Assembly: GCA_019054805.1 (NCBI GenBank)
Contig: JAHQIY010000034.1
Coordinates: 186,001 to 250,000 of the forward strand
DNA length: 64,000 nt
Reading direction: 5' to 3'
Source: Brachionus manjavacas
Lineage: Eukaryota; Rotifera; Eurotatoria; Ploima; Brachionidae
The notes under the pieces were generated by a model that saw only the letters and a list, made by a program, of their open reading frames with translations, did no database searches and was not told the origin of the DNA. Positions 27,445 to 43,147 of the stretch are shown piece after piece. Positions within the stretch are counted from its first letter, which is position 1. Every line of letters starts with the position of its first letter. The translations under genes were made by a program, and so were the position numbers.

Positions 27445-27699
27445 ACAATATGGTCTACTACTTGATTACAATGGTAGCATTTTTGGGTTTCTTTTTGATT
27501 AGTTGGAGTCTTTAAAGCCGACTTACCTTGACCAGGTTCGTTTGAGTGTTTCAATATATATTATTGTTTCTCTTAAAACGTTTATTTTGAAATCGTCGGT
27601 TTGTATCTAATCTATTATTTCCTATATCGGTTTTATTTCGAATATCACGCCAAGTTTGAATTTCATCAATTAAGTTAGAATAATGTTGTTTCGTTAAAT

Positions 27700-27996
27700 T
27701 TACTTGTTTATTGTTCTATGACATGAAGTTGACAGATTATTTTCCAAATTTTTTGAATCATTATTCTTTTTAGTTAATTCATTTGAAGTGGATTGGTTTG
27801 TTTTTTGTTTTTCACCGCCTTTAGAATCATGCTTTTTTGATTTTATCTCATTGGCAAACAGTTGCTCCTTCTTTTTACTTCCTTTATCAACTTCACAAAT
27901 CTCACCATAACGTAATCCTTCCTGCAGATCAGTTGGTTTTCTTACACGAACCATTGCAGCTAAATCATTCGACAATCCCCTTAGAAGGTTTTCCAA
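27700..27996 (-). pseudogene. gag C-terminal fragment (left copy)
   Basis: Ninety-eight open codons beginning MENLLRGLSNDLAAMVR, typical of the capsid C-terminal part of Ty3/gypsy Gag, followed by a lysine-rich basic linker towards the zinc knuckle. The right arm has the same sequence with one base missing after ANEIKSK, which truncates it. No upstream gag exists in this copy. Confidence 0.6.
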
Positions 27997-28412
27997 TTTA
28001 ATTTTTCTAATATAAGTGGATCGGCAATTATAGGATAAGATTTTTTTACCATTTGAGTTGTTTTTAAACTGAAAAAACTATAGGTTCGGAGAGTCACGTT
28101 TAAGCTTAGTTAACTCTAACAAATAATGTTAAGGATTTATGCTACGAAAGAGTTTTCTCAACACGAAACTTTATTTGTCAAAAGTGTTTATATCTTGTCC
28201 ATTAAGGCCTTTTATGCATTCCCGTGCTTTCGATCGCATATTTGCTCTATCATAAATTAAATTAAATAAAAAGTGTTGTTTATAAAGACAACAAAATAGC
28301 AAACAAATTAAAAAAAAGGTATTTTAAATTTATTTTTTTTTAAAATATAGAATTTATTTGATCTTATACAATTTAAGAATAGTTGTGTTTTACAAGTAAG
28401 CAATCAATAATT

Positions 28413-28560
28413 TCACATTGCACGCATTCGTTTTTTTATTAAGCATTTTGAATGATAAATATGAATGCAATCCAAACCTTTTATTTCATGATCGGAATCT
28501 TTCTTACCACAGCTACAACATATATTCACTTTGCCTACATATTTCAACTTCCTTTATTTA
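28413..28560 (-). pseudogene. Cysteine-rich (PHD-like) zinc-finger remnant
   Basis: Minus-strand frame with CCSCGKKDSDH, a C, then YHSKC, ending in a stop. The C-x2-C ... C-x4-H-x2-C layout resembles the end of a PHD-type finger, as found in some transposon-encoded proteins. It is short, lies directly upstream of the 5' LTR and lacks upstream coding context. It may be a piece of another mobile element that was the insertion site. Confidence 0.3.
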
Positions 28561-28611
28561 ATTCATCAAAATTCACTTTTCTGAATCGAAATTGACATTT
28601 TTCTCTTATTT

Positions 28612-28967
28612 TTTACTCTTTTTTTCTTATATCAACATTTAATAAGCTTTCGAAAAACATACAAACAAAAACACAATAGCTTACACCATCATTTTGCAAA
28701 GGATGTACAAATTTCCTTTAAATCCATTTTATATCACATAAATCTGTTAGCGGCTAAATGAACTTGTTAGTTCGTAGCTTAGTTTACACTTCTTATTTAT
28801 GATTCCCTAGTTATTATTTACTAATAACTCCTGTAATTGGTGGCTTAGAGTTATAATACTAAAGTATGTCTATAAAAGAAGACTTTATTTTGGTATAATA
28901 AAGATCTTTAACATTAACTTTTGTTTTCATTTTTTACAATGAATCCTGATAGGCAAGTTAGCCTACA
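28612..28967 (+). repeat. 5' LTR of right element (truncated)
   Basis: Matches the 3' LTR from TTTCTTATATCAACATTTAA onward to CCTACA. It lacks the first ~40 nt and also the 24 nt between GGTA and TATAATAAAG that the 3' LTR has. Contains the TATA-type CTATAAAAGAAGAC and a polyadenylation-like AATAAAG. Confidence 0.85.
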
Positions 28968-30047
28968 ACATAATGGCGCTGGGACTAAAAGAACCGCGGA
29001 GAGAGAACAATTAAAAACAAGCAAAGAGGACCTGGTAGACCAAAGAAAATGGCAAGAAGAGAAGAAATCGGTGAGGAAGATGTCGATGGTGAAGCAACAG
29101 TTGTGACTACTCACTTACAATACCCAATAAATATTAATATTCGGCTATAAAATGGAACACCAGGAGAAGATTTTGAACAATGGCTTGCTGAATTCAAAAC
29201 CAAGACCTCGAGAATAGAGGAAAATTGTAAGATGGAGCTCTTTAGAGCAAATATGGGATCGAAAGCACGGGAATGCATAAAAGGCCTTAATGGACAAGAT
29301 ATAAACACTTTTGACAAATAAAGTTTCGTGTTGAGAAAACTCTTTCGTAGGATAAATCCTTAACATTATTTGTTAGAGTTAATTAAGCTTAAACGTGACT
29401 CTCCGAACCTATAGTTTTTTCAGTTTAAAAACAACTCAAATGGTAAAAAAATCTTATCCTATAATTGCCGATCCACTTATATTAGAAAAATTAAATTGGA
29501 AAACCTTCTAAGGGGATTGTCGAATGATTTAGCTGCAATGGTTCGTGTAAGAAAACCAACTGATCTGCAGGAAGGATTACGTTATGGTGAGATTTGTGAA
29601 GTTGATAAAGGAAGTAAAAAGAAGGAGCAACTGTTTGCCAATGAGATAAAATCAAAAAGCATGATTCTAAAGGCGGTGAAAAACAAAAAACAAACCAATC
29701 CACTTCAAATGAATTAACTAAAAAGAATAATGATTCAAAAAATTTGGAAAATAATCTGTCAACTTCATGTCATAGAACAATAAACAAGTAAATTTAACGA
29801 AACAACATTATTCTAACTTAATTGATGAAATTCAAACTTGGCGTGATATTCGAAATAAAACCGATATAGGAAATAATAGATTAGATACAAACCGACGATT
29901 TCAAAATAAACGTTTTAAGAGAAACAATAATATATATTGAAACACTCAAACGAACCTGGTCAAGGTAAGTCGGCTTTAAAGACTCCAACTAATCAAAAAG
30001 AAACCCAAAAATGCTACCATTGTAATCAAGTAGTAGACCATATTGTT
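28939..30047 (+). pseudogene. gag of right LTR element (broken)
   Basis: Start codon at 28,939 lies inside the LTR (MNPDRQVSLQ), giving an initial 55-codon frame to 29,106. Another frame then continues with GTPGEDFEQWLAEFK and ARECIKGLNGQD near 29,150-29,300, the usual N-terminal capsid region. MENLLRGLSNDLAAMVR follows at 29,496, and a zinc-knuckle start CYHCNQVVDH near 30,013. At least three frame changes and several stops are present. The knuckle is cut by the solo-LTR-like insertion immediately downstream. Confidence 0.75.
28974..28985 (+). promoter_or_regulatory. Candidate tRNA primer-binding site
   Basis: TGGCGCTGGGAC lies 6 nt after the 5' LTR end. It starts with TGG, as expected for pairing to a tRNA 3' CCA end. 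I cannot name the tRNA from memory. Confidence 0.6.
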
Positions 30048-30343
30048 AGCGGTTAACTTAGGACTGGACTTAGACTTGGCATTGGAAAGAATAGACTAGT
30101 TTTTAGAAACTTTATTAAACTCCAAAACTTGAGCCAAGAAAATTATATACACTTGATACACAAAATATTCTCTCTTATATATCCTTTGAATATCATTCTA
30201 TTTTCCAAATTGTCTCCAAGTTCCAATCAATTATTATTTGTCAGATACAGCCTAGTAACTACGAGTTTAGTTTAAATCTAATACTAGCAACAAGACTAGT
30301 TACAAATTTTAACTAGTATGAAAGGTCTAAAATGACCAGGAAG
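30048..30343 (-). mobile_element. Solo-LTR-like insertion (right arm copy)
   Basis: Mirror of 27,150-27,444. It interrupts the element between the gag zinc knuckle and the protease (coding resumes at ESALAYSSANN from about 30,347). Since both arms have it, it predates the inverted duplication. Confidence 0.5.
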
Positions 30344-30346
30344 TAG

Positions 30347-30646
30347 AGTCAGCCTTAGCTTACAGCTCCGCCAACAATATTAGACCAAACCAAATTAAAA
30401 TGTCTGCTAAAATATTTGGTATTAGTGAATCCAATGTCCTAGACACAGGAGCTAGCGGAAGCATGATTAAGAAAGAATGTTTGAGTAAACTTCTTGAAAT
30501 TGCGTAACATGGAAGTATCAAATTTAGCAAATTCGAAAGCCCTCTGAAAATTAAATTTGTAGACACTTCGCTAACAAAAAGTAATTTTAGAATTCAGTTA
30601 GATATTGACATTGAAGGAGATTTCTATCCTTTACAATTGCGGGTTT
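30347..30646 (+). pseudogene. Retropepsin-like protease fragment
   Basis: Frame runs through SAKIFGISESNVLDTGASGS and then MIKKECLSKLLEIA before a stop. DTGAS is the catalytic triad of retroviral-type aspartic proteases, with the D as the active-site aspartate. A second stretch (TSLTKSNFRIQLDIDIEGDF) is in another frame. After about 30,650 the sequence goes straight to the integrase leader, so RT is missing. Confidence 0.75.
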
Positions 30647-30733
30647 AGAAACGTAATCTTAGCCGTTGATTCAGGGCTTATAAGACAATTCTTTTAAGAG
30701 ACAATATCTCGAACTACTCCCTCAGGTTCACAA

Positions 30734-31692
30734 TCAAAGACTCGATACTCTATTTCTAAGGAGAAAAAGGACTCTTGTTAGCTGTTCCACAACAATTAAT
30801 ACCTGTATTACTAGAAAACTATCATCAAAAAGCACTAGCTCATTTAGGTGGAGACAAGATGTATCATCACCTAAAAGATAAGTTTCAGTGGCAGGGTATG
30901 TATTCAGATATAAAGAGATGGTTATGCGCTTGTTAAGTCGTAATCGGGTAAACCGAGTCAACCAGTTTAAAATGAAATGTTTCAGCTAATTCAGGTTTCA
31001 TATCCATTTGGGATTGTGGGTTTGGATATTCTTGGTCCTCTTAGAGGTCATAGAATGGTTTTAAGTATTGATTAGTTTTCGTTGATCTATTTACAAATTG
31101 GGTAGAGGCATGTCCATTGCGTACTTTGAAGGCTGAATAAGTGGCTAGAAAATTCTTCTCTGTGATAATTACGCGACATTAATGTCTCAGCAAAATATTA
31201 ACGGATCAGGGAACTCAATTTAACTCGAATTTGTTTAAAACACTTTGCAAGTAGTTTGGTATTAATAATCTGGAATGCAGTAGCAAACATCCGCAAATTA
31301 ACGGGAAAACTGAGAAATTTAACAGATTCCTGTCAAACGCACTTGCAATGTTAGTTAAGGAAAGTTAAAATAACGGGGCTGAATTAATCGAAGACATTTT
31401 ATTGGCATACAGAGATAGCATTAATATTACTATTAAGGAAACACCTGTCTTTTTGTTGTATGGGCGAGATGCAGTTTTGCCTTCTGATCTTATGTTTGGG
31501 ACAGCAAGAAATGCTGGGCCAGATGATACTGAAGATAAATCTGATTATATAATAAAGTTGCTTAATCGGTTGAGAACTAGCTATGAAAATATAGAAGAAC
31601 AAATGGAAAAAGAATCAACTACTATAAAAAAACAATATAATATAACACACAAACCTGTTTATTTTGAAGTTGGCTCAGAATTCATGGTTTAA
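30734..31692 (+). pseudogene. Integrase of LTR element (broken)
   Basis: Order of pieces: HHCC zinc-binding region (HLGGDKMYHHLKDKF, then WLCAC) at 30,830-30,935; catalytic core first aspartate in GIVGLDILGPL near 31,015; second aspartate in LTDQGTQFNSN near 31,200; glutamate in HPQINGKTEKFNR near 31,290; C-terminal part AYRDSINITIKETP with LLYGRDAVLPSDL in a 96-codon frame at 31,402-31,692. All three acidic residues are visible, but stops (near 30,936, 31,072 and 31,130) and frameshifts divide them. Family assignment to Ty3/gypsy integrase is firm; activity is not expected. Confidence 0.85.
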
Positions 31693-32026
31693 TTGGCCTG
31701 TTCCTAAACAAGGGTTCACACAAAAGCTTTTGTCGAGTTGGCAAGGTCTGTATAAATTAATTGCTAGATTGAGTATTTAACATATCGGATTGAAAAGGAC
31801 AACAAAACTTTTGTTATCCGTGTTCAACGGTTGCGAGCATATAAAAGATTTGATTAATTCTATTAATTTTTTACATTTTGTTTGAAAATTTTAAATTACA
31901 AAAAAATTCAATCAAATCAATTAATCAATTAATTAAATTGATAGTTGCTAATTGCTAACTTGGAGACGAATATGATTTTGTGATTTTTTTTAAAGGACAA
32001 CGATTGAAAACACACACAAAAAAAAA

Positions 32027-32251
32027 ATGGTAGAGGAAGTAATTGATATAAACTTAGAAGAAAATAAAGATCGTTTTTTTGTTTTATTATTTAACTGTAT
32101 TTATTACAAATGCAATAAGGACAGATCATGTTCAATAATAGCTAGAAAAATAGTCATCAACCAAGAAACGCAAAAACAAGAGTTCTGCTATTTGGTTCAA
32201 ATAAAGTCATGTTGTCACGTCTGGTCACTGCTGACGTTATGGGTTGACTAA
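32027..32251 (+). other. Unrecognised open frame downstream of integrase
   Basis: A 74-codon frame (starts MVEEVIDINLEENKDRFF, later cysteines in SCCHVW), identical in the left arm at 25,242-25,466 on the minus strand. It lies between integrase and the polypurine tract, where some elements have a third frame. No domain recognised. Confidence 0.3.
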
Positions 32252-32816
32252 AGTTGGATGGAAGAATCAGACAGACAATTGACCGAAAGGTTGATTCTAA
32301 AATTTGAACAAAATCTACACAGAAACAAACTTAGAGGATTCCTAAAGCCAAATAATGAAGAGAGTATTAACTACTGCGATAAGATAATTGATGAATATAT
32401 TTAATGATTCAAACCAAATTAGAGTAGCCTTTGAATATTATGAATGATTAATGAGAAAATACGACCTAGTACACTTTAACCAATAGGAAAATGTTGCCGT
32501 ATTTTGTCAATAATTTTTAATAAGTATAATTAATAATTTAAAAAAAAAAAAAAAAGGTAAGCTTAGAAAGCCATTAATTTAAGTTGAAAAAAAACCAGGA
32601 AGATACTCAGTAGCCTTAGAAGGAAAAGGGTATGCGCCTCCGGTAGTGGTTCACGATCGGCTGCTTTCCCGAAGAGGGATCGCCAGGCGTCCTACAAAAA
32701 ACCGGTGACGGAATGTAATACCCCAATCCTTGAGATTGAACTGCACCCGTAATAAACGCAGACAAAACTGGTTTTGTGATTAAAACAAATACTGTCTTCG
32801 ATGAGGACATCGAATA

Positions 32817-32831
32817 TAACAAGGGGGAGTG
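32817..32831 (+). promoter_or_regulatory. Polypurine tract
   Basis: AACAAGGGGGAGTG directly precedes TGTTAGCGG, the LTR start. This is the usual plus-strand primer of LTR retrotransposons. The mirrored copy is at 24,663-24,677. Confidence 0.75.
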
Positions 32832-33250
32832 TGTTAGCGGCTAAATGAACTTGTCAGTTCGTCACTACATTTACACTTTGTTTCTTATATCAACATTTAA
32901 TAAGCTTTCGAAAAACATACAAACAAAAACACAATAGCTTTCACCATCATTTTGCAAAGGATGTACAAATTTACTTAAAATCCATTTTATATCACATAAA
33001 TCTGTTAGCGGCTAAATGAACTTGTTAGTTCGTAGCTTAGTTTACACTTCTTATTTATGATTCCCTAGTTATTTTTTACTAATAACTCCTGTAATTGGTG
33101 GCTTAGAGTTATAATACTAAAGTATGTCTATAAAAGAAGACTTTATTTTGGTAAAGTTGTGCGGAGCTTTGAGGATTATAATAAAGAGCTTTAACATTAA
33201 CTTTTGTTTTCATTTTTTACAATGAATCCTGATAGGCAAGTTAGCCTACA
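32832..33250 (+). repeat. 3' LTR of right element
   Basis: 419 bp, TGTTAGCGG to CCTACA. Contains an internal copy of its own first ~48 nt: TGTTAGCGGCTAAATGAACT occurs at 32,832 and again at about 33,004, each followed by a related GTTCGT...TTTACACTT stretch. TATA-type box CTATAAAAGAAGAC near 33,128, AATAAAG near 33,181. The gag start codon lies in the last 30 nt. Confidence 0.88.
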
Positions 33251-34574
33251 AAAAATCCTTCGAATAGGTGCAAATAATCTAAAAATTTTTAAAGGATTAT
33301 ATATTGAAGAAAGCAATCTATTTTTTATTCATTCCTTTTTTTCAAAATAGATATTATCATTCTCGTCATTTAATGAATCTAAGATCGAAAAATTTTGATT
33401 CTTCAAATCTACAAAGAATAGCAACAATGATGACGGAGTGGATCATAAACTAAGCTAGCGATCATTGATTACGAATTCAAATACTACAAAAATATTTAAA
33501 ATTATATCTTTAAAAATATGATATTTATAAAAAATTAACATTACTTCATCCAAAATATTCTCACTCAAGAACCAATAACTGAATTATCGATCGGATGATC
33601 AGTTTTGATATGATTTTTGGCTCTGAAGTTAGAAATCCCCATTTATTTTATTTTTTAATAAATTCACATAATTCGGCATTGAATCGTTTACGACTATCCG
33701 TTTTACTTGTTTGAATAAATTTTTTGAATTTTTTTATCCTTTTCAGAAAAACGAATAATTTTCTGTTCCTTTTCAAGTCTAATTTGTTTTATACTTTTTC
33801 GTGACTCTTTCCCACATTGTATGTGTTATCAAACTAGACATTTCCTCAATAAAAAGCACCTCCGTTTACAGATCTGTTAGATATCTTCTGAGAATAATCT
33901 GTCAAAAATCTCAGAGAAAATCTTTCAACATTACTTCAAATCTTCATTTTTTCTTTCTTTATCTTCATTTGATCTACCGAATGATAAATGGAACTTCCTT
34001 AAGAACTCAATCTTAAGCATAGTTTATTCAATTGAATCAATTAAAGAAATAAAAAAAAAAAAAAAAAGAAAAATATATTTAGGATCACTTAAAAGACTTT
34101 TAAAATAATTTAATATTTTATCTTTTTTTCCTATCAAATAATCATCAATCATTAGATTGAGATATTGTTGCCAATTTTTAAAGTTAAACAATAAATAAAA
34201 ATAAGCATAGTTCAAAAAATATTTTTGAGGAGCTGAGAAGACCACTAAATCAATTATATTAATTTGAAATCAATAAAAGGAAGAAATTATTTCTTTTTAG
34301 GCTCTCTCGGTTTTCAAAATAATTAAACATTTAAATATAATTAAGTTAATAACCAATTACCAAAGACAAAAATCTAAATCAATAATCAATTGTTTTATTT
34401 TTACTTTTCTTGACATAATCATAGGATTTTTCAATTATTACTGATTGTTTATAATATGTTTTTCACGAAAATGCGCACCGCTATTAAGATATAATTAGGA
34501 AGCTTTTTATTTTTTTATAACTGTACAGTTATTGAAAGAAGTTTAATTTAATTAAATATTCGGACTTGAATGTT

Positions 34575-34603
34575 ATAAAAATTCATATCATATGAATTTT
34601 TAT
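34575..34603. repeat. 29-nt perfect palindrome
   Basis: ATAAAAATTCATAT, one C, then its exact reverse complement ATATGAATTTTTAT. Function unknown; could form a small cruciform or be a dimeric protein site. Confidence 0.6.
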
Positions 34604-36235
34604 CTAATTGATGATCTATTTCAGTGCATTTCGAAAGAGACGAAAAAAGATATTTAGATAAATATAACAGTAATTCTAAGAATAAAACGCAAAATTTTTT
34701 TTATCTAAAAATTTTTGTTGCAAATTCAAATGTAGAGTTTATTTTGAAATAAAAAGGTATTTTCATTCTGAAAAATTTTACATTTATATTAAAAAAGTTT
34801 AAAAATAAAATAATTTTGTCGAAAGAAAAGTTAAAGACCTTACATTCAATATATAATTCTATTTGGAAATTTTTACCTTAAATAAATTGTAAAAGGGCAA
34901 AATTTTAATGGAAAAATTGTAATTGTATTGCTCTTTATAAAAAAATTCAATTTTCGATTGAAAAATCGTCTCCGTTTTCCAAAGGATCCTAATTCAGATT
35001 GAATTATTTGATCGTGATTTATTTTTTTGAAAGTTGACTTAAGCTCATTTGCTTAAGAGATCTAAATGATATTTAGTTAATTGTGATTTTTCAGAAAAAG
35101 GAGCGGTTATTCTGAAACTTTATTGCATTTTGCATTAGATTTGTTTTCTCTTTCAATGATTTCCGATTTATCCCTTGATTTACCATAAACACCCCATAAT
35201 CTTTATCATCTCTTGAATTTCCTGAAAACTTAGATGAAGATTTGTGAAGTCTTTTTGCCTAGGCTATCATAATTTTATCTTCGAAAATAAAACTTGACTT
35301 TTTCAAAATCCTGTAATCAATATATTTTCTTGGATTTTTGTTTAAATCATTGGTATCCTTAACTAAAGGAGAAGGAGGGAGTCTTTAATTTTATAACTTA
35401 AAATTAATTTTAGTTAATAATCTGACTTGATATTTTTCATATTCATTCCCTTTTTATAGACTCATAATAACTTGTTATTGGCATCGAAAGGTGATGATCT
35501 TGTTTGTTGACGTCTGTAATTTCTTCAATTTATCTATCATCCGTCTCCGTTAATTGTCGATAGATTGACTATCCTGTCTTTTTGATTTAATCTGTTCTGA
35601 AACGTTTACTTATTTATAGAATTATTTATTGAGAAATTTTTAAATATTATTATGAGTCATTAAGTTTCTGTATCTTCTTTAATTATCAATCTCTTTAAAA
35701 CTATTTGTTGATATGTTTACATTCGACTCAAGGGCACAATCTCTTGATTCTGATAGCTGTTATCAGAAAAGTTAAAATTCGCCAGCAAGTTTTCAAGGAT
35801 GTCAATTTGACTCTCTTACTAATTTCTATCTTAAGTTTTTATTTAAATTTTTTCAAAATTTTCAGAAATTTTAAAATTGACTCTTATTTTTTACAGATTT
35901 TTCAGATAAAATAAAAAAGCCTAATAATATATTATTCGAAAGAAAAATTTATTTTGATTTAAAAAAAATTTTTAAATGAGGACTAAATATTTAAATAAGA
36001 GAATTTGTATCAGAGGCCTTCTAAGTCAAAAAATAAATCCAAATATTTAATAAACTTTGTTCATACCCAAAACAAATTGATTAATTAGTCTAAAAAATAT
36101 CAAGCTTCTGAAATTATCTTTTGATATTTATTTTTTAACTTTAGTGTAAAAAATATGGTTCATCTGTCAGTAATCAATTCAATTGAGCTTTTAAAAAATT
36201 TAAACTGACAAATTTTATTATTTCTTTACCATACT

Positions 36236-36425
36236 TTGTGGGCTTTTTTAACTATCACGCTTTTAATTATTTTTGGATGCGGTCAGAGCTAACCGGTACA
36301 ATTAAGGGTCGTTTTCTCGCGGTTATTTCGTGTGTTAAATGAAGTTTAATTTAGTGGGCTAATTTTTGGCCCGTTTAGTAATCTCGATTTTAACGGGCGG
36401 CCAAGATATGGTCAGAATTTTGGTG
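36236..36425. other. GC-richer patch in AT-rich DNA
   Basis: About 190 bp with GC-rich words unlike its surroundings (GGGCGGCCAAG, TCTCGCGG, TTTTTGGCCCGTTTAG). No coding frame. It may be a mobile-element fragment. Confidence 0.3.
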
Positions 36426-36823
36426 GGCGTTTTTAAAATTTAATAAAAAAATATTTTTCTTAAATAATTTATTAAAATTGAATGCTTAAAAATCCTCAAA
36501 AAAACAGTTTGATCTCTTGAATAATGAATAAAATTGTTAATTCATTTCAGTGGTTAAACCCAGAGTTATTTAAATGTCACAAGTGACAAGTCTCAAGTCA
36601 AGTCCAAGTCCTTAATTTTTTTTTAAGTCCAGGTAACTTTTATTCTTTAATCTAGATTTCATGTGAGCATTTATCAATTATTATTTTTCACTATTAATTC
36701 GATTTGAAAATTTTACTCTCACTGTATTTTTAATTTTAGTACAAAATTGTGAATAATTCCGAATATTGAAGTAAAGATTTTTGTTATAGTTGATTTTTTT
36801 TATATTTATCTTTTAAATAATAT

Positions 36824-43147
<6,324 letters not shown>

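Larger units (their letters stand above)
23532..28249. repeat. Left arm of giant inverted repeat
   Basis: Reverse complement of 29,243-33,962. Paired coordinates sum to 57,491-57,494 along the whole length, so only a few indels separate the arms. Differences I can see are single bases near 28,100-28,240, one base in the gag region (27,820 versus 29,660) and one homopolymer base near 24,150. The outer end coincides with the end of the satellite. The outer 0.7 kb (23,532-24,243) is flanking DNA duplicated along with the retroelement and holds short coding-looking but broken stretches I do not recognise. Confidence 0.95.
24244..28249 (-). mobile_element. Left copy of Ty3/gypsy-type LTR element, 5'-truncated
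   Basis: Element read on the minus strand: gag fragment, protease, integrase, polypurine tract and 3' LTR, with the 5' LTR and gag start missing because the arm ends inside gag. Integrase C-terminal part at 25,799-26,089 (AYRDSINITIKETP, then LLYGRDAVLPSDL), HHCC region near 26,550-26,755, protease motif LDTGAS near 27,050, gag C-terminal part at 27,700-27,996. Stops and frameshifts interrupt it, and no RT/RNase H lies between protease and integrase. It cannot be autonomous. Confidence 0.85.
28250..29242. other. Spacer of the inverted repeat
   Basis: The 993 bp between the arms. Its right part holds the 5' LTR, primer site and gag start of the right-hand element. Its left 360 bp is unique AT-rich DNA with a cysteine-rich remnant on the minus strand. 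The two arms stop matching inside gag, after the run read as ATATTTGCTCTA on the left strand. Confidence 0.85.
28612..33250 (+). mobile_element. Right copy of Ty3/gypsy-type LTR element, RT-deleted
   Basis: Most complete copy: 5' LTR (first ~40 nt lost), primer site, gag, protease, integrase, polypurine tract, 3' LTR. Total 4.6 kb. Protease (LDTGAS) and integrase start (LLENYHQKALAHLGGDKMYH) are only about 300 bp apart, so the roughly 2 kb expected for RT and RNase H is absent. Gag and integrase carry several stops and frameshifts. LTRs differ by a 24-nt indel and substitutions, so the insertion is old. No env seen. Gag-Pro-Int order identifies the Ty3/gypsy (Metaviridae-like) group. Confidence 0.88.
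29243..33962. repeat. Right arm of giant inverted repeat
   Basis: Mirror copy of 23,532-28,249. Because the inverted identity runs past the element's LTR for another 0.7 kb on each side, the palindrome arose by inverted duplication of a locus already carrying the element and not by two insertions. The right arm continues into ordinary intergenic DNA, and the element's 5' LTR lies on this side. This arm is therefore probably the original and the left arm the copy. Confidence 0.95.
33963..36823. other. AT-rich intergenic region
   Basis: No gene recognised on either strand. Holds a 17-nt A-run near 34,050, a 29-nt palindrome at 34,575 and a GC-richer patch at 36,236. The longest frames (such as 35,705-35,914) have homopolymer-driven composition and no similarity I recognise. 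Confidence 0.6.

Noticed and set aside
28250-28611. Full-length 5' LTR reaching further left
   Set aside because: Similarity to the 3' LTR stops near 28,612; upstream bases do not match its first 40 nt.
29111-29703. Minus-strand frames of 68-73 codons
   Set aside because: Shadows of gag, which is recognisable on the plus strand by its capsid-region motifs.
35705-35914. 69-codon frame as a gene
   Set aside because: Ile/Leu/Phe/Lys-rich end from AT-rich DNA, no splice or family evidence.
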